DNA from: Aquila chrysaetos chrysaetos
Taxonomy: Eukaryota > Chordata > Aves > Accipitriformes > Accipitridae
Reading direction: 5' to 3'
Assembly (NCBI RefSeq): GCF_900496995.4
Contig: NW_024470395.1
Span: 83,834 to 147,833 of the forward strand
DNA length: 64,000 nucleotides
In this document: piece by piece, positions 11,130 to 47,943 of the stretch
Layout of the letters: each line of letters begins with the position of its first letter
How positions within the stretch are numbered: position 1 is the stretch's first letter
Notes under the pieces: generated by a model
Databases searched by the model: none
The model's input: the letters and a program-made list of their open reading frames with translations, nothing else
What the model was told of the DNA's origin: nothing
Made by a program: the position numbers and the translations under genes

Positions 11130-11475
11130 GGGTGACAAAATGACAGCTGGTGACAAAATGGTAGCGAGCGACAAAATGGAAGAGGATGACAAAGTGTCAG
11201 TGGGTGGCAAAATAGAGGGTGACAAAATGGTGGTGGGTGACAAAGTGGTAGCGGGTGACAAAATAGCAATGGGTAACAAAATGGTGGCAGGTGACGAAGT
11301 GGCAGCGGGTGACAAAATGGAAGCGGGTGACAAAACGGAAGCAGGTGACAAAATGGTAGCGGGTGACGAAATGGTGGTGGGTGACAAAGTGGCAGCGGCA
11401 GGTGACAAAATGGCAATGGGTGACAAAATAGCAGCAGGTGACAAAATGGTAGCGGGTGACAAAATGGCAGCAGGG
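11130..11475. repeat. 18-bp minisatellite (GCGGGTGACAAAATGGTA)
   Basis: About 19 units share a GGTGACAAAATGG core. Since 18 is divisible by three, one + frame stays open and would encode a repeating AGDKMV-type hexapeptide. I see no promoter, splice sites or conservation arguing for translation. Confidence 0.9.
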
Positions 11476-11509
11476 GTGTGCGTCTCTGGGTATCACGAGA
11501 CATGGGACA

Positions 11510-11740
11510 CGTGATGTCATGGAAATGTCGTGGAGGTTGGGACCGGGGACATGACGTACAGTATGATGTCATCATCACCACAAGGGAGACAGGCGTGATG
11601 TCACTGGGAGGGGGGAAGCTGACTGTGCCCCACGGTGATGGGTACAGCCGGGTAAAACTCTCCTGGGATGTGTGGACGTGATGTCATCGGGGGGGTACAT
11701 GTCAGCTATGGTGTGATGTCATCAGAGTGATGTCACGAAC
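11510..11740. promoter_or_regulatory. Cluster of CRE-like TGATGTCA octamers
   Basis: TGATGTCA occurs at 11512, 11564, 11596, 11679, 11714 and 11728, with TGACGTAC at 11552. These differ from the CREB/ATF site TGACGTCA by the C-to-T change expected from CpG decay. It may be a decayed repeat rather than an enhancer. No gene overlaps it. Confidence 0.35.
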
Positions 11741-12440
11741 GTGTATGCGTCCCGCACAGGCAGACGCAACTGGGGGGGGGATGTACAGTTGTGGGGCCGG
11801 GGGAGGCACGGCCTGACGTGGGGGGGGGGGGGGGGGGGGGGCTGTGCCAAGTGGGTCGTGGGGAGGGGCCGCAGCGGGGGTGGGGGTACAGTCGGACAGG
11901 AGGTGACACAGGGCAGGGGAGGGGACACCCTGGGTACAACCGATGACAGCGGGGGTGGGGTCAAGGGGGAGGGGAACAACCTGACGCAGCGGCTACAGCT
12001 GGAGGCCTACAGGGACGAGGGGGGGGGCACAGGTGGAGGGGACCCCCCCCATGCACACACCCCCTCCACACCCCCCACCCCCCCCCCCCTTCCCCATGCA
12101 CACCCCCTCCCCCATCCACACCCCCTCCACCCCCCACCCCGGAAACCCTCCGTCAACCGGAACAACCCCGCGAGGAAACACCCGGACACCCCTCGTCCCC
12201 CTTCCCCACCCACCCCGGGGGTCACCGGGGAGGGGACCCCAAGTGTCACCAGCGGGGGACCAACACCTCCCCGCCTTTTCTTACCCCCCCCCCCCCCCCC
12301 CCCCCCGCCAAAGTACCACCGGAGACGCCTGACAACCTCCATCCGGCGATGACGGGGACGTCACCGTCACCGAGAGGCAACAGGCGGTGGCATCCCCGGT
12401 GATGGAGGACACCGTGGTGATGGGGGGGGGGGGAAGATGT
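11741..12440. other. G- and C-homopolymer-rich spacer
   Basis: The stretch contains long G and C runs and short CCACACCCCC-type repeats between 12040 and 12140. I see no gene. The open frames here are low-complexity. Confidence 0.5.
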
Positions 12441-12700
12441 CACCCAACTGTTGCCATGGAAACAACCCCCCCAACACCCCTCCCCCCACCCAACAACCCC
12501 CCCCCCTCCCCCCCCAAGGTCCTGCCAGGGGAAAGACCTTTCACCTGCAGCCAATGAGGGAGCAGAGAAAAAGGGGGACCCCGCCCCATGTCACACCCCC
12601 CGTGGGCCAATGGGATAGCGGGGAATGCAGACGTCAGGGCTCACCTGGATGCTCATTGGCTGGGCTGGGAGTGATGTCACGAGGCCCCCTTCCTACCACA
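12441..12700. promoter_or_regulatory. Unique patch with X-box-like, CCAAT and CRE-like motifs
   Basis: An RFX X-box-like site GTTGCCATGGAAAC is at 12450-12463. CCAAT boxes are at 12551 and 12607 on +, with an inverted one (ATTGG) at 12655, and TGATGTCACG is near 12673. Clusters like this are typical of promoters or enhancers, but no exon of either neighbouring gene can be attached to it. Confidence 0.4.
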
Positions 12701-12889
12701 AGCCCTTGCGTCGGGTGTTGTTAAAGGAACAGGCAGCAGCGGAGGAGGCTGGGGGGGGGGTGCGAGGGGGGGGTCAGGTGGGTGACGCACACAGGCGGAC
12801 ACGGGTGACGGACGTGTCACCGCGCTCCCCGAGTGTGCGCGAGGGGCTGGGGACACCCCTCGGCCCGCGGGGGGGGTGACGCAGGCTAC

Positions 12890-15680
12890 AGTCGCACACG
12901 TGTACAGGCAGAAAAGGGGGGGTGCAACAGGCGGTGGGGGGGGACACCCAGCCACCCACCCACCCGGTGGGGGGACAGGCGGTGCACGGCGTGGCGGGTG
13001 CACGCGTGTAACGTGTGCGACGCGGCGGGGGTACGCACAGGCGCACCACGCACGGGCCGCGAGCGCGACGCGTGCAACACCCGCGCTGCGCACACCCGCG
13101 CCCAGCGCGCGCACGTCCGCAACGCGCGCGGCAGCCCCGGCTCGCGCACGCGCGCCCCTGCACGGCACACACCAGCCGTAGAACACACACCGGTACAACG
13201 TACGCAACACCCGCAGCGCGCACGCACGGCGCACGCGCGTGTACAATGTGCACGACACCCACGCTGCGCGCGCCCGCCCCGTGCGTGCACGTAGACAACG
13301 CACACAACACTTGCGCCGCACACAACAGCGTGTACGCAACGTACAGGCAACACCCACAGCGTGCGCACACCGTGCACGGTCCGTGCACACCTGCAGTGTG
13401 TGCAACACCCGTGCTGCGCGCGCACGCACACACACGGAGTACGTGCACGTACACAGCACGGGTAACACCCACACTGCGCACACCAGCACGTACGCAACGC
13501 ACACAACAACCGCCGCGTGCACAGTCCACGCACGTACACAACACACACAACATCTCCGGTGTGTGCACGCTGTGCCCAGGCGGTGCACGCATGCAACACG
13601 TGCAACACCTGCACTACACACACATACAGAGTACACGCACATACAGAACACACGAACACTCCCAGCACGCAGCCCGTGGACAAACACAACGCGCACAACA
13701 CCCCCAGCGCACACACACACAGAGTGCACGCAACACCCACGCTGCGCACGAACACCCCCAGCACACAGTCTGTGCACGTACGCAACACCCACAGCACACA
13801 CGCAACGCCTGCACTGAACACGCAACAGCCACAGCGTGTGGACATATACAACACCTGCACCGCACACACACACTGTGCACGCGCATACACAACGCACACA
13901 ACACCCGTGTTGCACACACACAGAGTGCACGCAACACCCACAGCGCGCACATGCACAGAGTACGTGCACATATATGACAGACGCAACAGCTGCACTGGAC
14001 ACACCAGCACATACACAACACACGCAACAACCGCAGCATGCACAGTCCATGCACATACACGACACTCGCAACACCTACGGCATGCACACACGCGACACGC
14101 ACACACGTGCAGCCTGCACTGCACACACATACATAGTGCATGCACATACACAACGCAGACAACACCCACACTGCACACACGTACACAACACACGCAACAC
14201 CTGCACTGCACACTCATGCACAGAGCACACATACGCACATAGAGCACACAACACCCGCGCTGTGCACAAACAGCCGGAGCGCACAGTCTGTGCACGTACA
14301 CAACACCCGCGCTGCACGCACGCTCCGTGCGTGCACATGCACAACCCCTGTGCTACACACAACAGCCATAGTGCACGGACGTATACAACGTGCACAACAC
14401 CCACACTGCGCGCACACACACAGTGCGTGCACGTACACAACACACGCAACACCCACAGCACACACGCACAGAGCACACACATATACAACGCACGCAACAC
14501 CCGCACTGCACACAACAGCACGTACACAACACCCACGGCGTGTGCACACCCCCAGCACAGTCCACGCACGTACACAATGCACACAACACCCGCAGCACAC
14601 GCGCAGAGCACACACATATAAACAACCTGCACACACACACCGCACATGCACGTACACAACGCACACAACACCCGCAGCGCACACAAACACCCTGCACAGA
14701 GCAAACGTGCGTCATGTCTGCACACGTGTGCACACACGCACGACCACCATGCACACGCACAGACCGTGCTCACACCCTGCGCACACATGTGCGCACACAC
14801 GCTACAGGCGCACAGCACCTGCACACCGACAAGCACGTGAATGCACCCTGCACGCACACGCAGCGCACAACCATCGCGCACACATGTCTCATGCCTGTGC
14901 CAGTAGACTGACACACACGCAATGGTACAACCGGCACTCACACCCACACCCTGACACCCCTCACACGCGTGCACAACGTGACACAACACACACGGACAAA
15001 CAACCGCACGTGGGCACGTGACACTCACAATCACATGTGGACGCACAACCGCACATGGACGCACAACCACACACAGAGATTTGACACACACAACCGCACA
15101 CGGACACGACACACTCACAACCACACGTGGGCGCACAACTGCACACGGACACTCAACGCTCACAATCACACATGGATGTACAACCGCACACGGACACTTG
15201 ACACACACAGCGACACGCGGATGCACAACCGCACATGGATACAACACAGGGACACAACACGCAACCACACGTGGACACACGACCCACACATGATGCCATG
15301 CAGATGCTCAACTGCACACGGACACTTGACACACACAACCACACGCGGACGCTTGACACAATCACACACAGATGCACAACCGCGCACGGACATGACGCAC
15401 TCACGACGGCACACGGATGCACAACTGCACACACTCGACACACACACACAACCACCCACGGACGCACAACCGCACACGGACAAACAACCCCCCCGCCACC
15501 ACACGCGGATGCACAATCGCACACGACTGCACAACCGCACACGGACGCTTGATGCACACAACCGCACACGGACACACGCCCCGCACACCGACACACGGAC
15601 GCGCACCCCACACCCGCCCGCGCACCGACACGCAACCGCCCGCACAAACACGCAGCCGCACCCCCCCCCCCAGCCCCCCA
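12890..15680. repeat. CA/CGCA-rich satellite block (about 2.8 kb)
   Basis: From about 13000 to 14990 there are degenerate units such as ACGCACACAACACCCGCACT. From about 15000 to 15650 there are units such as CACAACCGCACACGGACACT. Both strands stay open over hundreds of codons for lack of stops, giving His/Thr-rich or Cys/Val-rich nonsense proteins. No gene is supported. Confidence 0.9.
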
Positions 15681-15759
15681 ACAGTCGCACACGCACAACC
15701 GTACCCGGCTGCCCCCCGAAACCCCCCCGAAACCCCCGGGTTCAGACTCCCCCCGTCCC

Positions 15760-16220
15760 AGCAGCACTCGGGGGGGGGTGCAGGGGGGTCTCGGGGGTGA
15801 GTGCCATTTGGGGGGGTCCAGGGTGGGGGCCCGGGGTGGGGGTAGGGACATTTTGGGGGTGCGGGGGGGGGGGTCATGGGAGGGTGTTGCAGGGGGGCGG
15901 GGCACTTTGGGGGATCCCAGGGCACTTTGGGGGTCCCGGCGGGGGCATTTTGGGGGTGGGCGGGTACCCAGGGCCATGGGGGGGGCTGAGGGGGTCATCA
16001 GCCCGGTAAGGACCCCCCTGTTCACCGGGGGGGGTCGGTACCGGGTGCGGGGGGGGGGGTGTCCCGATCCCGTGACAGGCCCGATACGGAGCGGGGGGTC
16101 CCGGTGTCCCCCAGGGGCGGGTGTCGGGGGGGGGTCCCGATCCAGGGGAGCGTCCCAGTTCCCCCCGGGGGTCCCGGTGCCGGGGGGGGTCGTTACCGGG
16201 GCCTGTCCCGGGGCCGGTTG
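15760..16220. repeat. G-rich short-unit repeat
   Basis: Units such as GGGGCACTTTGGGGGTCCC and GGGGGTCCCGGTGCC carry long G runs. No exon is visible. Confidence 0.6.
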
Positions 16221-16300
16221 ATGTCGCGACGGCGGCGGCGGCGGCGGCGGCGGCACAAGATGGAGGCGGCGCCGTTGGGCCCCGGGTGGGAGGGAGCCCC
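16215..16300. promoter_or_regulatory. CGG trinucleotide repeat next to a YY1-like site
   Basis: About eight GGC triplets (16231-16253) are followed by CACAAGATGGAGGCGGCGCC, whose AAGATGGAGGC core resembles a YY1 site. CGG runs with YY1 sites are common in 5' UTRs of CpG-island genes. The orientation and target gene are unclear. A non-coding exon of ZBTB4 on - is one possibility. Confidence 0.35.
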
Positions 16301-16429
16301 CCCCCCCGCCCCACGCCACGGGGGACACGGGGGGGACACGGGGGGGGACGACGGGGAAACCGGGTGTGCGTCCCCCCGTTGGGGGTAACGGCGGAGGAAC
16401 GGGGAGACAAGGGGACGCGGGCGGGGGGA

Positions 16430-17400
16430 CGGCGAGGGGGACACAACCAGGGGCACAACCGGGGGTACAGTCAGGCGGCACAAGGGGGGGGGATGGTGGG
16501 ACACAACCGGGGGACACAGTCGGGGGTACAGTCAGGCGGCACAAGGGGGGGGGATGGTGGGACACAACCGGGGGACACAGTCGGGGGGGTCGGTGGGACG
16601 CAACTGGGGGGCACAACCGGGGGGACGGTGGGACACAACCGGGGGGCACGGTCGGGGTGGGGGTACGGCAGCACACAACTAGGGGACACAGGTGGGGAGT
16701 CGGGGGGGCACAACCGGGGGCACAACCAGGGGCACAGTGGGGCACAAGCGGGGGACAGAAGCAGGGACACAGATGGGGGACACAACCGGGGGACACAGCC
16801 AGGGTGGGGGTACGGTGGGACACAAGCGGGGGTACGGTGGGACACAACCGGGGGACACAACTGGGGCACACAGTTGGGGGTACAGCAGCACACAACCAGG
16901 GGCACAACCAGGGACACAGATGGGGGTGTTGGTGGGACACAACTGGGGGACACAACCGGGGGTACAGCAGCACAACTGGGGACACAACCAGGGAGTGGCA
17001 GCACACACACAACCGGCGGACACAGCCGGGGGTACGGTGGGACACAACCCGAGTCGGGGTACAGCAGAACACAACTCAGGGCACAACCGAGGGACACCAC
17101 TCTGGGTACGGCAACGCACAACTTGGGGTGCAACCATGGGACACAACCAGGGGTACAGCAGCACACAACCGGGGACACAACCGGGGGACACAACCGGGGG
17201 ACACAGCTGGGGATACAGTGGCACACAACCACGGACACAGCCGGGGTACAACAGCACACAACGGGGGACACAACTGAGGTATGACAGGGCGCAAGTGTGG
17301 ACACAACCAGGGACACAACTGGGGATACAACCAGGGACACAACGGGACACAACAGCACACACGGGGAACACAACCACTGACACAACGAACATGGCTGGGC
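16430..17400. repeat. About 15-bp minisatellite (GGGGGACACAACC)
   Basis: About 60 degenerate units of GGGGGACACAACC or GGGGTACAGCAGCACAC type. Open frames on both strands are by-products of the repeat. Confidence 0.9.
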
Positions 17401-17439
17401 GTACCACAGACCACAGCTCAGCGTGTGTGTGTGTGCGTG

Positions 17440-18800
17440 TGTGGCGTTGTCACCGTATTGCCAGCTACATTGTGCTGCACGGTGTTGTGGACTGTATTGT
17501 ACGTCAGTCTGGTCTGCTTGCTGTTGTAGGCTGTGTCGTACGTCAGGCTGTGCCACACGGTGTTGCGGGTTGTGTTGTGCAGTGGGTTGTATTGCACATG
17601 CAGGTTGTGTTGTGTGGTTGTTTGTGGAACGTGGTTGCAGGTTGTGTCATGCAGCAGGTTGTGCTGTACGTCAAGCTGCGCTGGATGGTGTTGCTGGTCG
17701 TGATGTACATCATGTTGTGCTGCACAGTGTTGTGTGGCCGGTTGTGGTGCGCGTCAGGCTGTGCTGCACGGTGTTGTGGGCTATATTGTACATCAGACTG
17801 TTCTGCTCGCTGTTGCAGGCTGTGTTGTATGCCAGGCTGTGCTGCACAGCGTCGAGGGTTGTGTGGTGTGTCAGGCTGTAGTGCACAGTGTCATGGGTTG
17901 TGTTGTGTGTCAGGCTGTGCTGTATGGTGTTGCGGGTTGTGTTGCACGTCAAGCTGTGTTGCACAGAGTTGCAAGTTGTGTTGCATCAGGCTGTGCTGCG
18001 CATCAGGCTGTGCTGCATGGGGTTGTGTTGTGTGTCAGGTTGCACTGCACGGTGTTGCAGGTCGTGTTGTATGTCAGGCTGTGCCACACGGTGTTGCATG
18101 CTGTGTTGTGCCGCACGTTAGGCTGTGTTCCACAGTATTGGGGGTTGTGTTGTACATCAGGTTGTGCTGCAGGGTGTTGTGGATTGCGTTGTGTGTCAGG
18201 CTGCACTGCTGCTTGGTGTTGTGTGTTGTTGTGTGTTAGACTGTGCCGCACAGGGTTGCAGGCTGTACTGTACAGCAGGTTGTGCTTTGCGGGGTTGTGG
18301 CTTGCGTTGTGTGTCCCGCTATGGTGCATGGTGTTGCAGGTCACGCTGTGCGGCAGGTTGTGTTGCACGTCAGGCTGTGCTGCACACCGTTGTCGGTTGT
18401 GTGCGCATTGGGCTGTGCCGCACGGCACGCTGGGCTGTGTTGTACATCAGGCTGCGCATCACAGTGTTGCAGGTTGTGTTGCGCATCAGGCTGTGTTGCA
18501 CAGCGTCACGGGTTGTGTTGCCCGTCACATAGTGCATCAGGCTGTGCATTACAGTGTCGCAGGTTGTGCTGGGCTGCATGGAGTTGTGGGTTGTGCTGCA
18601 CGTCAGGCTGTATTGTGTGGCGTTGTGGGTTGTGTTGTGTGTCAGGGCGCGCCGCAAGCTGTTGCGGGTTGTGTCGCGTGACAGGTTGCGTTGCGCGTCA
18701 AGCTACATCGCATGGCGTTGCCGGTTGTGTTGTGCGTCATGTTGTCGCACGGTGTCACGGGGTTGCGTTGTGTCGCACGCGGTGTTGCTGTACCTCAGGC
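17440..18800. repeat. About 39-bp minisatellite (GTTGTGTTGTGCGTCAGGCT)
   Basis: A 1.35-kb array with units of the type GGTGTTGCGGGTTGTGTTGT followed by GCGTCAGGCTGTGCTGCAC. Its cysteine/valine-rich open frame of about 315 codons on + (17734-18681) is repeat-driven. 18800-19180 is lower-copy sequence with no recognisable gene. Confidence 0.9.
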
Positions 18801-19179
18801 TGTGCCGCACAAGCGGCACCGTGTGCCTGTACGCCCCAGGGACGAGCGTGTCCCTCGCTGTGTAACCTCGCTGCCTGTGCGCTGCTGTACCATCGCCCCA
18901 GGTGTGGCCCCCCCGTCACACCTCGTGACGAGCTCTTGTGTCCCCCAACGTCCCCAGACGTGTCGCCAGCTGTAGGGTGCTGTGGTACCCGCCCCCGGGT
19001 CCCGTTGTACCCCACAATTTCCCGGGTTGTGGACCCCAGGACACGGGGACCCCACTGGTGACGGTGACAAGATCCCACCAGGTCGGGGACACCCCCCCAG
19101 TGACAGGGGATGGAGTGACGTGGACCCCACTGGTGACACGGGGGACCTTGCTAGTGACAGGGGGCTGAAATACCCCCTC

Positions 19180-19769
19180 CCCGACCCCCCCCAACCCTCC
19201 TGCTCTCCCAAAATACCCCCCTCTGCCCCCCCATACCCCCTCTCGACCTAACTGCCCCCCAAAACACCCCCCACCCCTAACTGCCCCCCAAATACCCCCT
19301 CCCTGTCTCCCAAACCTTCCTGCACCCCCCAAACCCTCCTGCTCCCCCAAACACCCTTTTCCTGCCCCCAAATCCTCCTGCTCCCCCAAAATAACCTTCC
19401 TGCCCCCCAAACCCTCCAACACCCCCTCCTTGTCCCCCAAAACGTCCTGCTCCCCCCAAATCCCCCCTCCTTGCCTCTAGCTGCCCCCCCAAACCCTCCT
19501 CCTCCCAAATACCCCCCTCTGCCCCCCAAACCCTCCTGCTCCCCCAAAACAAGCCTCCCTACCCCCAAAACCTCCTGCTCCCCTAAATATGCCTTCCCTG
19601 CCCCGAGCTGCCCCCCCCCAACCCTCCTGCTCCCCCCAAAACTCCCTTTTCTTGCCTCTTCCCGCCCCCAAACCCTCCTGCTCCCCCCAATCCCCCTTCC
19701 CTGTCTCTAATGGCCCCCAAACCCCCGCCTCCCCCAGACCCTTTCCCGCCGTCCCTGAGGCCGCTGTCA

Positions 19770-19770
<1 letters not shown>
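19180..19770. repeat. C-rich minisatellite (CCCCCAAACCCTCCTGCTCC)
   Basis: Units of about 25-28 bp, CCCAAACCCTCCTGCTCCCC, end just upstream of the POLR2A CpG island. Confidence 0.85.
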
Positions 19771-46604
<26,834 letters not shown>

Positions 46605-47385
46605 GCTGGGGAGAGGGACCCCCAAAAACCCATGCAGGCTGTGGGGGTGACCCCCGAATTAGGTGTTACCCCCCCCCTCAAATTGGGGGGGCGGCTGACC
46701 CCCAAGGTGGGGAGTGAGCCCCAAAGTTGGGGGGTGACGGCTAAGTTTCGGGGGTAACCCATAAGTTGGGGTTAACCCTTAAATTGGGGTATCGGCCACA
46801 AGTTAGGGGGGTGACCCCTAAGTTGGGGGTTGACTTAAGCTGGGGGTGACCCTCAAGTTAGGGGGTGACCCTTAAGTTGGAGGGTGACCCTTAAGTTGTG
46901 GGGGGGTGATCTCTAAATTGGGGGGCTGACCCCCAAATTGGGGGGCTGACCCTTAAGTTTGGGGGTAACCCCTAAGTTGGGGTTGACCCCCAAGTTGGGG
47001 GGGGGGGAATCTCTAATTTGGAGGTGACCCCTTAAGTTGGGGGGGTGACCCCCAAGTTGGGGTGGGGAGGGGCAGGCAGGGGAGGACTCCCCCCTGTTTC
47101 GGGGTGTTGGGGACACGTCACCCGCCCTGAGGGTGACAGTGGCTCTTGGTAAGGTGTAATTTATGGGTGGTGTTAGTTAATGAGGATGGGGGGGGGACAA
47201 GGGGGGGGGTAAACTTGGGGGGGGGGAGGTGGGGCACTTGCTGGTGGCGGTTTTGGGGGGGGGGGGGGGTCCTTTGCCCCTCCCCTCCGCCTTTATTTCG
47301 GTGTTTTCATGTACTTTCGGGAGGGGAACCGGCTGGAATTTTGTTTTTTGGGGGAAATAAAAATTTTACTGATTTTCAGTTCTGG
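46605..47385 (+). terminator. POLR2A 3' UTR and polyadenylation signal
   Basis: The stop codon is at 46602-46604 and the poly(A) signal AATAAA is at 47356-47361, so cleavage is expected near 47375-47385. Within the UTR (about 46660-47070) is a short minisatellite of CCCTAAGTTGGGGGTGACC-type units of about 18-20 bp. Confidence 0.85.
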
Positions 47386-47658
47386 CTCCGTGTGTGATTG
47401 GGGGAGGGGAGGCGGGGGGGCCCTCCCCCTCCTGGGGGGCACCCAGGCGTCCGCTCCCCCCCCCCTTGTTATAAGGAACCCAGGTATTTGGGGTTCTCCC
47501 ATAGTGTACCCAAGTAACCCCCATTCCCCCCCATAGGCGACCAGATAACCCCCCCACCCCCCCAAAAACCTGCCTCGCGTGGCACCCATGGGTGCTGGGT
47601 GCGGGGGAGGACAGTGGATACCAAAAAATTTTGGGGGGGGAGGGAAATGGGGGCCCGC

Positions 47659-47740
47659 TGGCAGCGGTGGGATTCGAACCCACGTCCCCGCGGGGACTGG
47701 AGCCTAAATCCAGCGCCTTAGACCGCTCGGCCACGCTACC
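47659..47740 (-). tRNA. tRNA-Leu (anticodon TAG)
   Basis: Read on -, the gene starts GGTAGCGTGGCCGAGCGG and ends CCACCGCTGCCA. The acceptor stem GGTAGCG pairs with CGCTGCC (one G-T pair). The A box is TGGCCGAGCGG and the B box is GGTTCGAATCC. The anticodon stem CTGGA/TCCAG encloses the loop TTTAGGC, giving anticodon TAG, which reads CUA leucine codons. A long class II variable arm (TCCCCGCGGGGA) is present. The length is 82 nt without CCA. A T6 run for RNA polymerase III termination lies about 30 nt downstream (47623-47628). Confidence 0.95.
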
Positions 47741-47943
47741 GGGGTGCGGGGGGGGAGCCCGGGACGCCCGGCTCCACTCTGGGGGCGGAGCCCGGAGCCC
47801 CGCATGCCCCTCCCACGCCCCGCCCCCCCGAGCGGAACGCTCGGGTCCCGCCACAAGTGGGCGGGGTCACCCGTGCCCCCGCCTCCCTCTCCGCCTCCCC
47901 TCGCGCGGTGCAGGCCGGGAAGGGGCGGAGCTTGAGCGCTGTC
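47741..47943 (+). promoter_or_regulatory. Short divergent promoter between tRNA-Leu and WRAP53
   Basis: These 203 bp of GC-rich sequence separate the tRNA 5' end from the WRAP53 start codon. GC boxes (GGGGCGGAGC) precede the ATG, and the start codon lies in a YY1-like GTCATGGCGGC. In mammals this position beside WRAP53 belongs to the TP53 first exon; none is seen here. Confidence 0.5.

Noticed and set aside
10897-11514. A 205-codon open frame on + with repeating AGDKMV hexapeptides
   Set aside because: The 18-bp repeat keeps the frame open automatically. There is no promoter, splice signal or conserved domain.
13015-15290. Several long open frames on both strands, His/Thr-rich on + and Cys/Val-rich on -
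   Set aside because: They lie wholly inside a CA/CGCA-rich satellite that lacks stop codons. Both strands and several frames are open at once.
17734-18681. A 315-codon cysteine-rich open frame that could suggest a keratin-associated or venom-like protein
   Set aside because: It is the translation of a 39-bp minisatellite, with no signal peptide and no conserved cysteine spacing beyond the repeat period.
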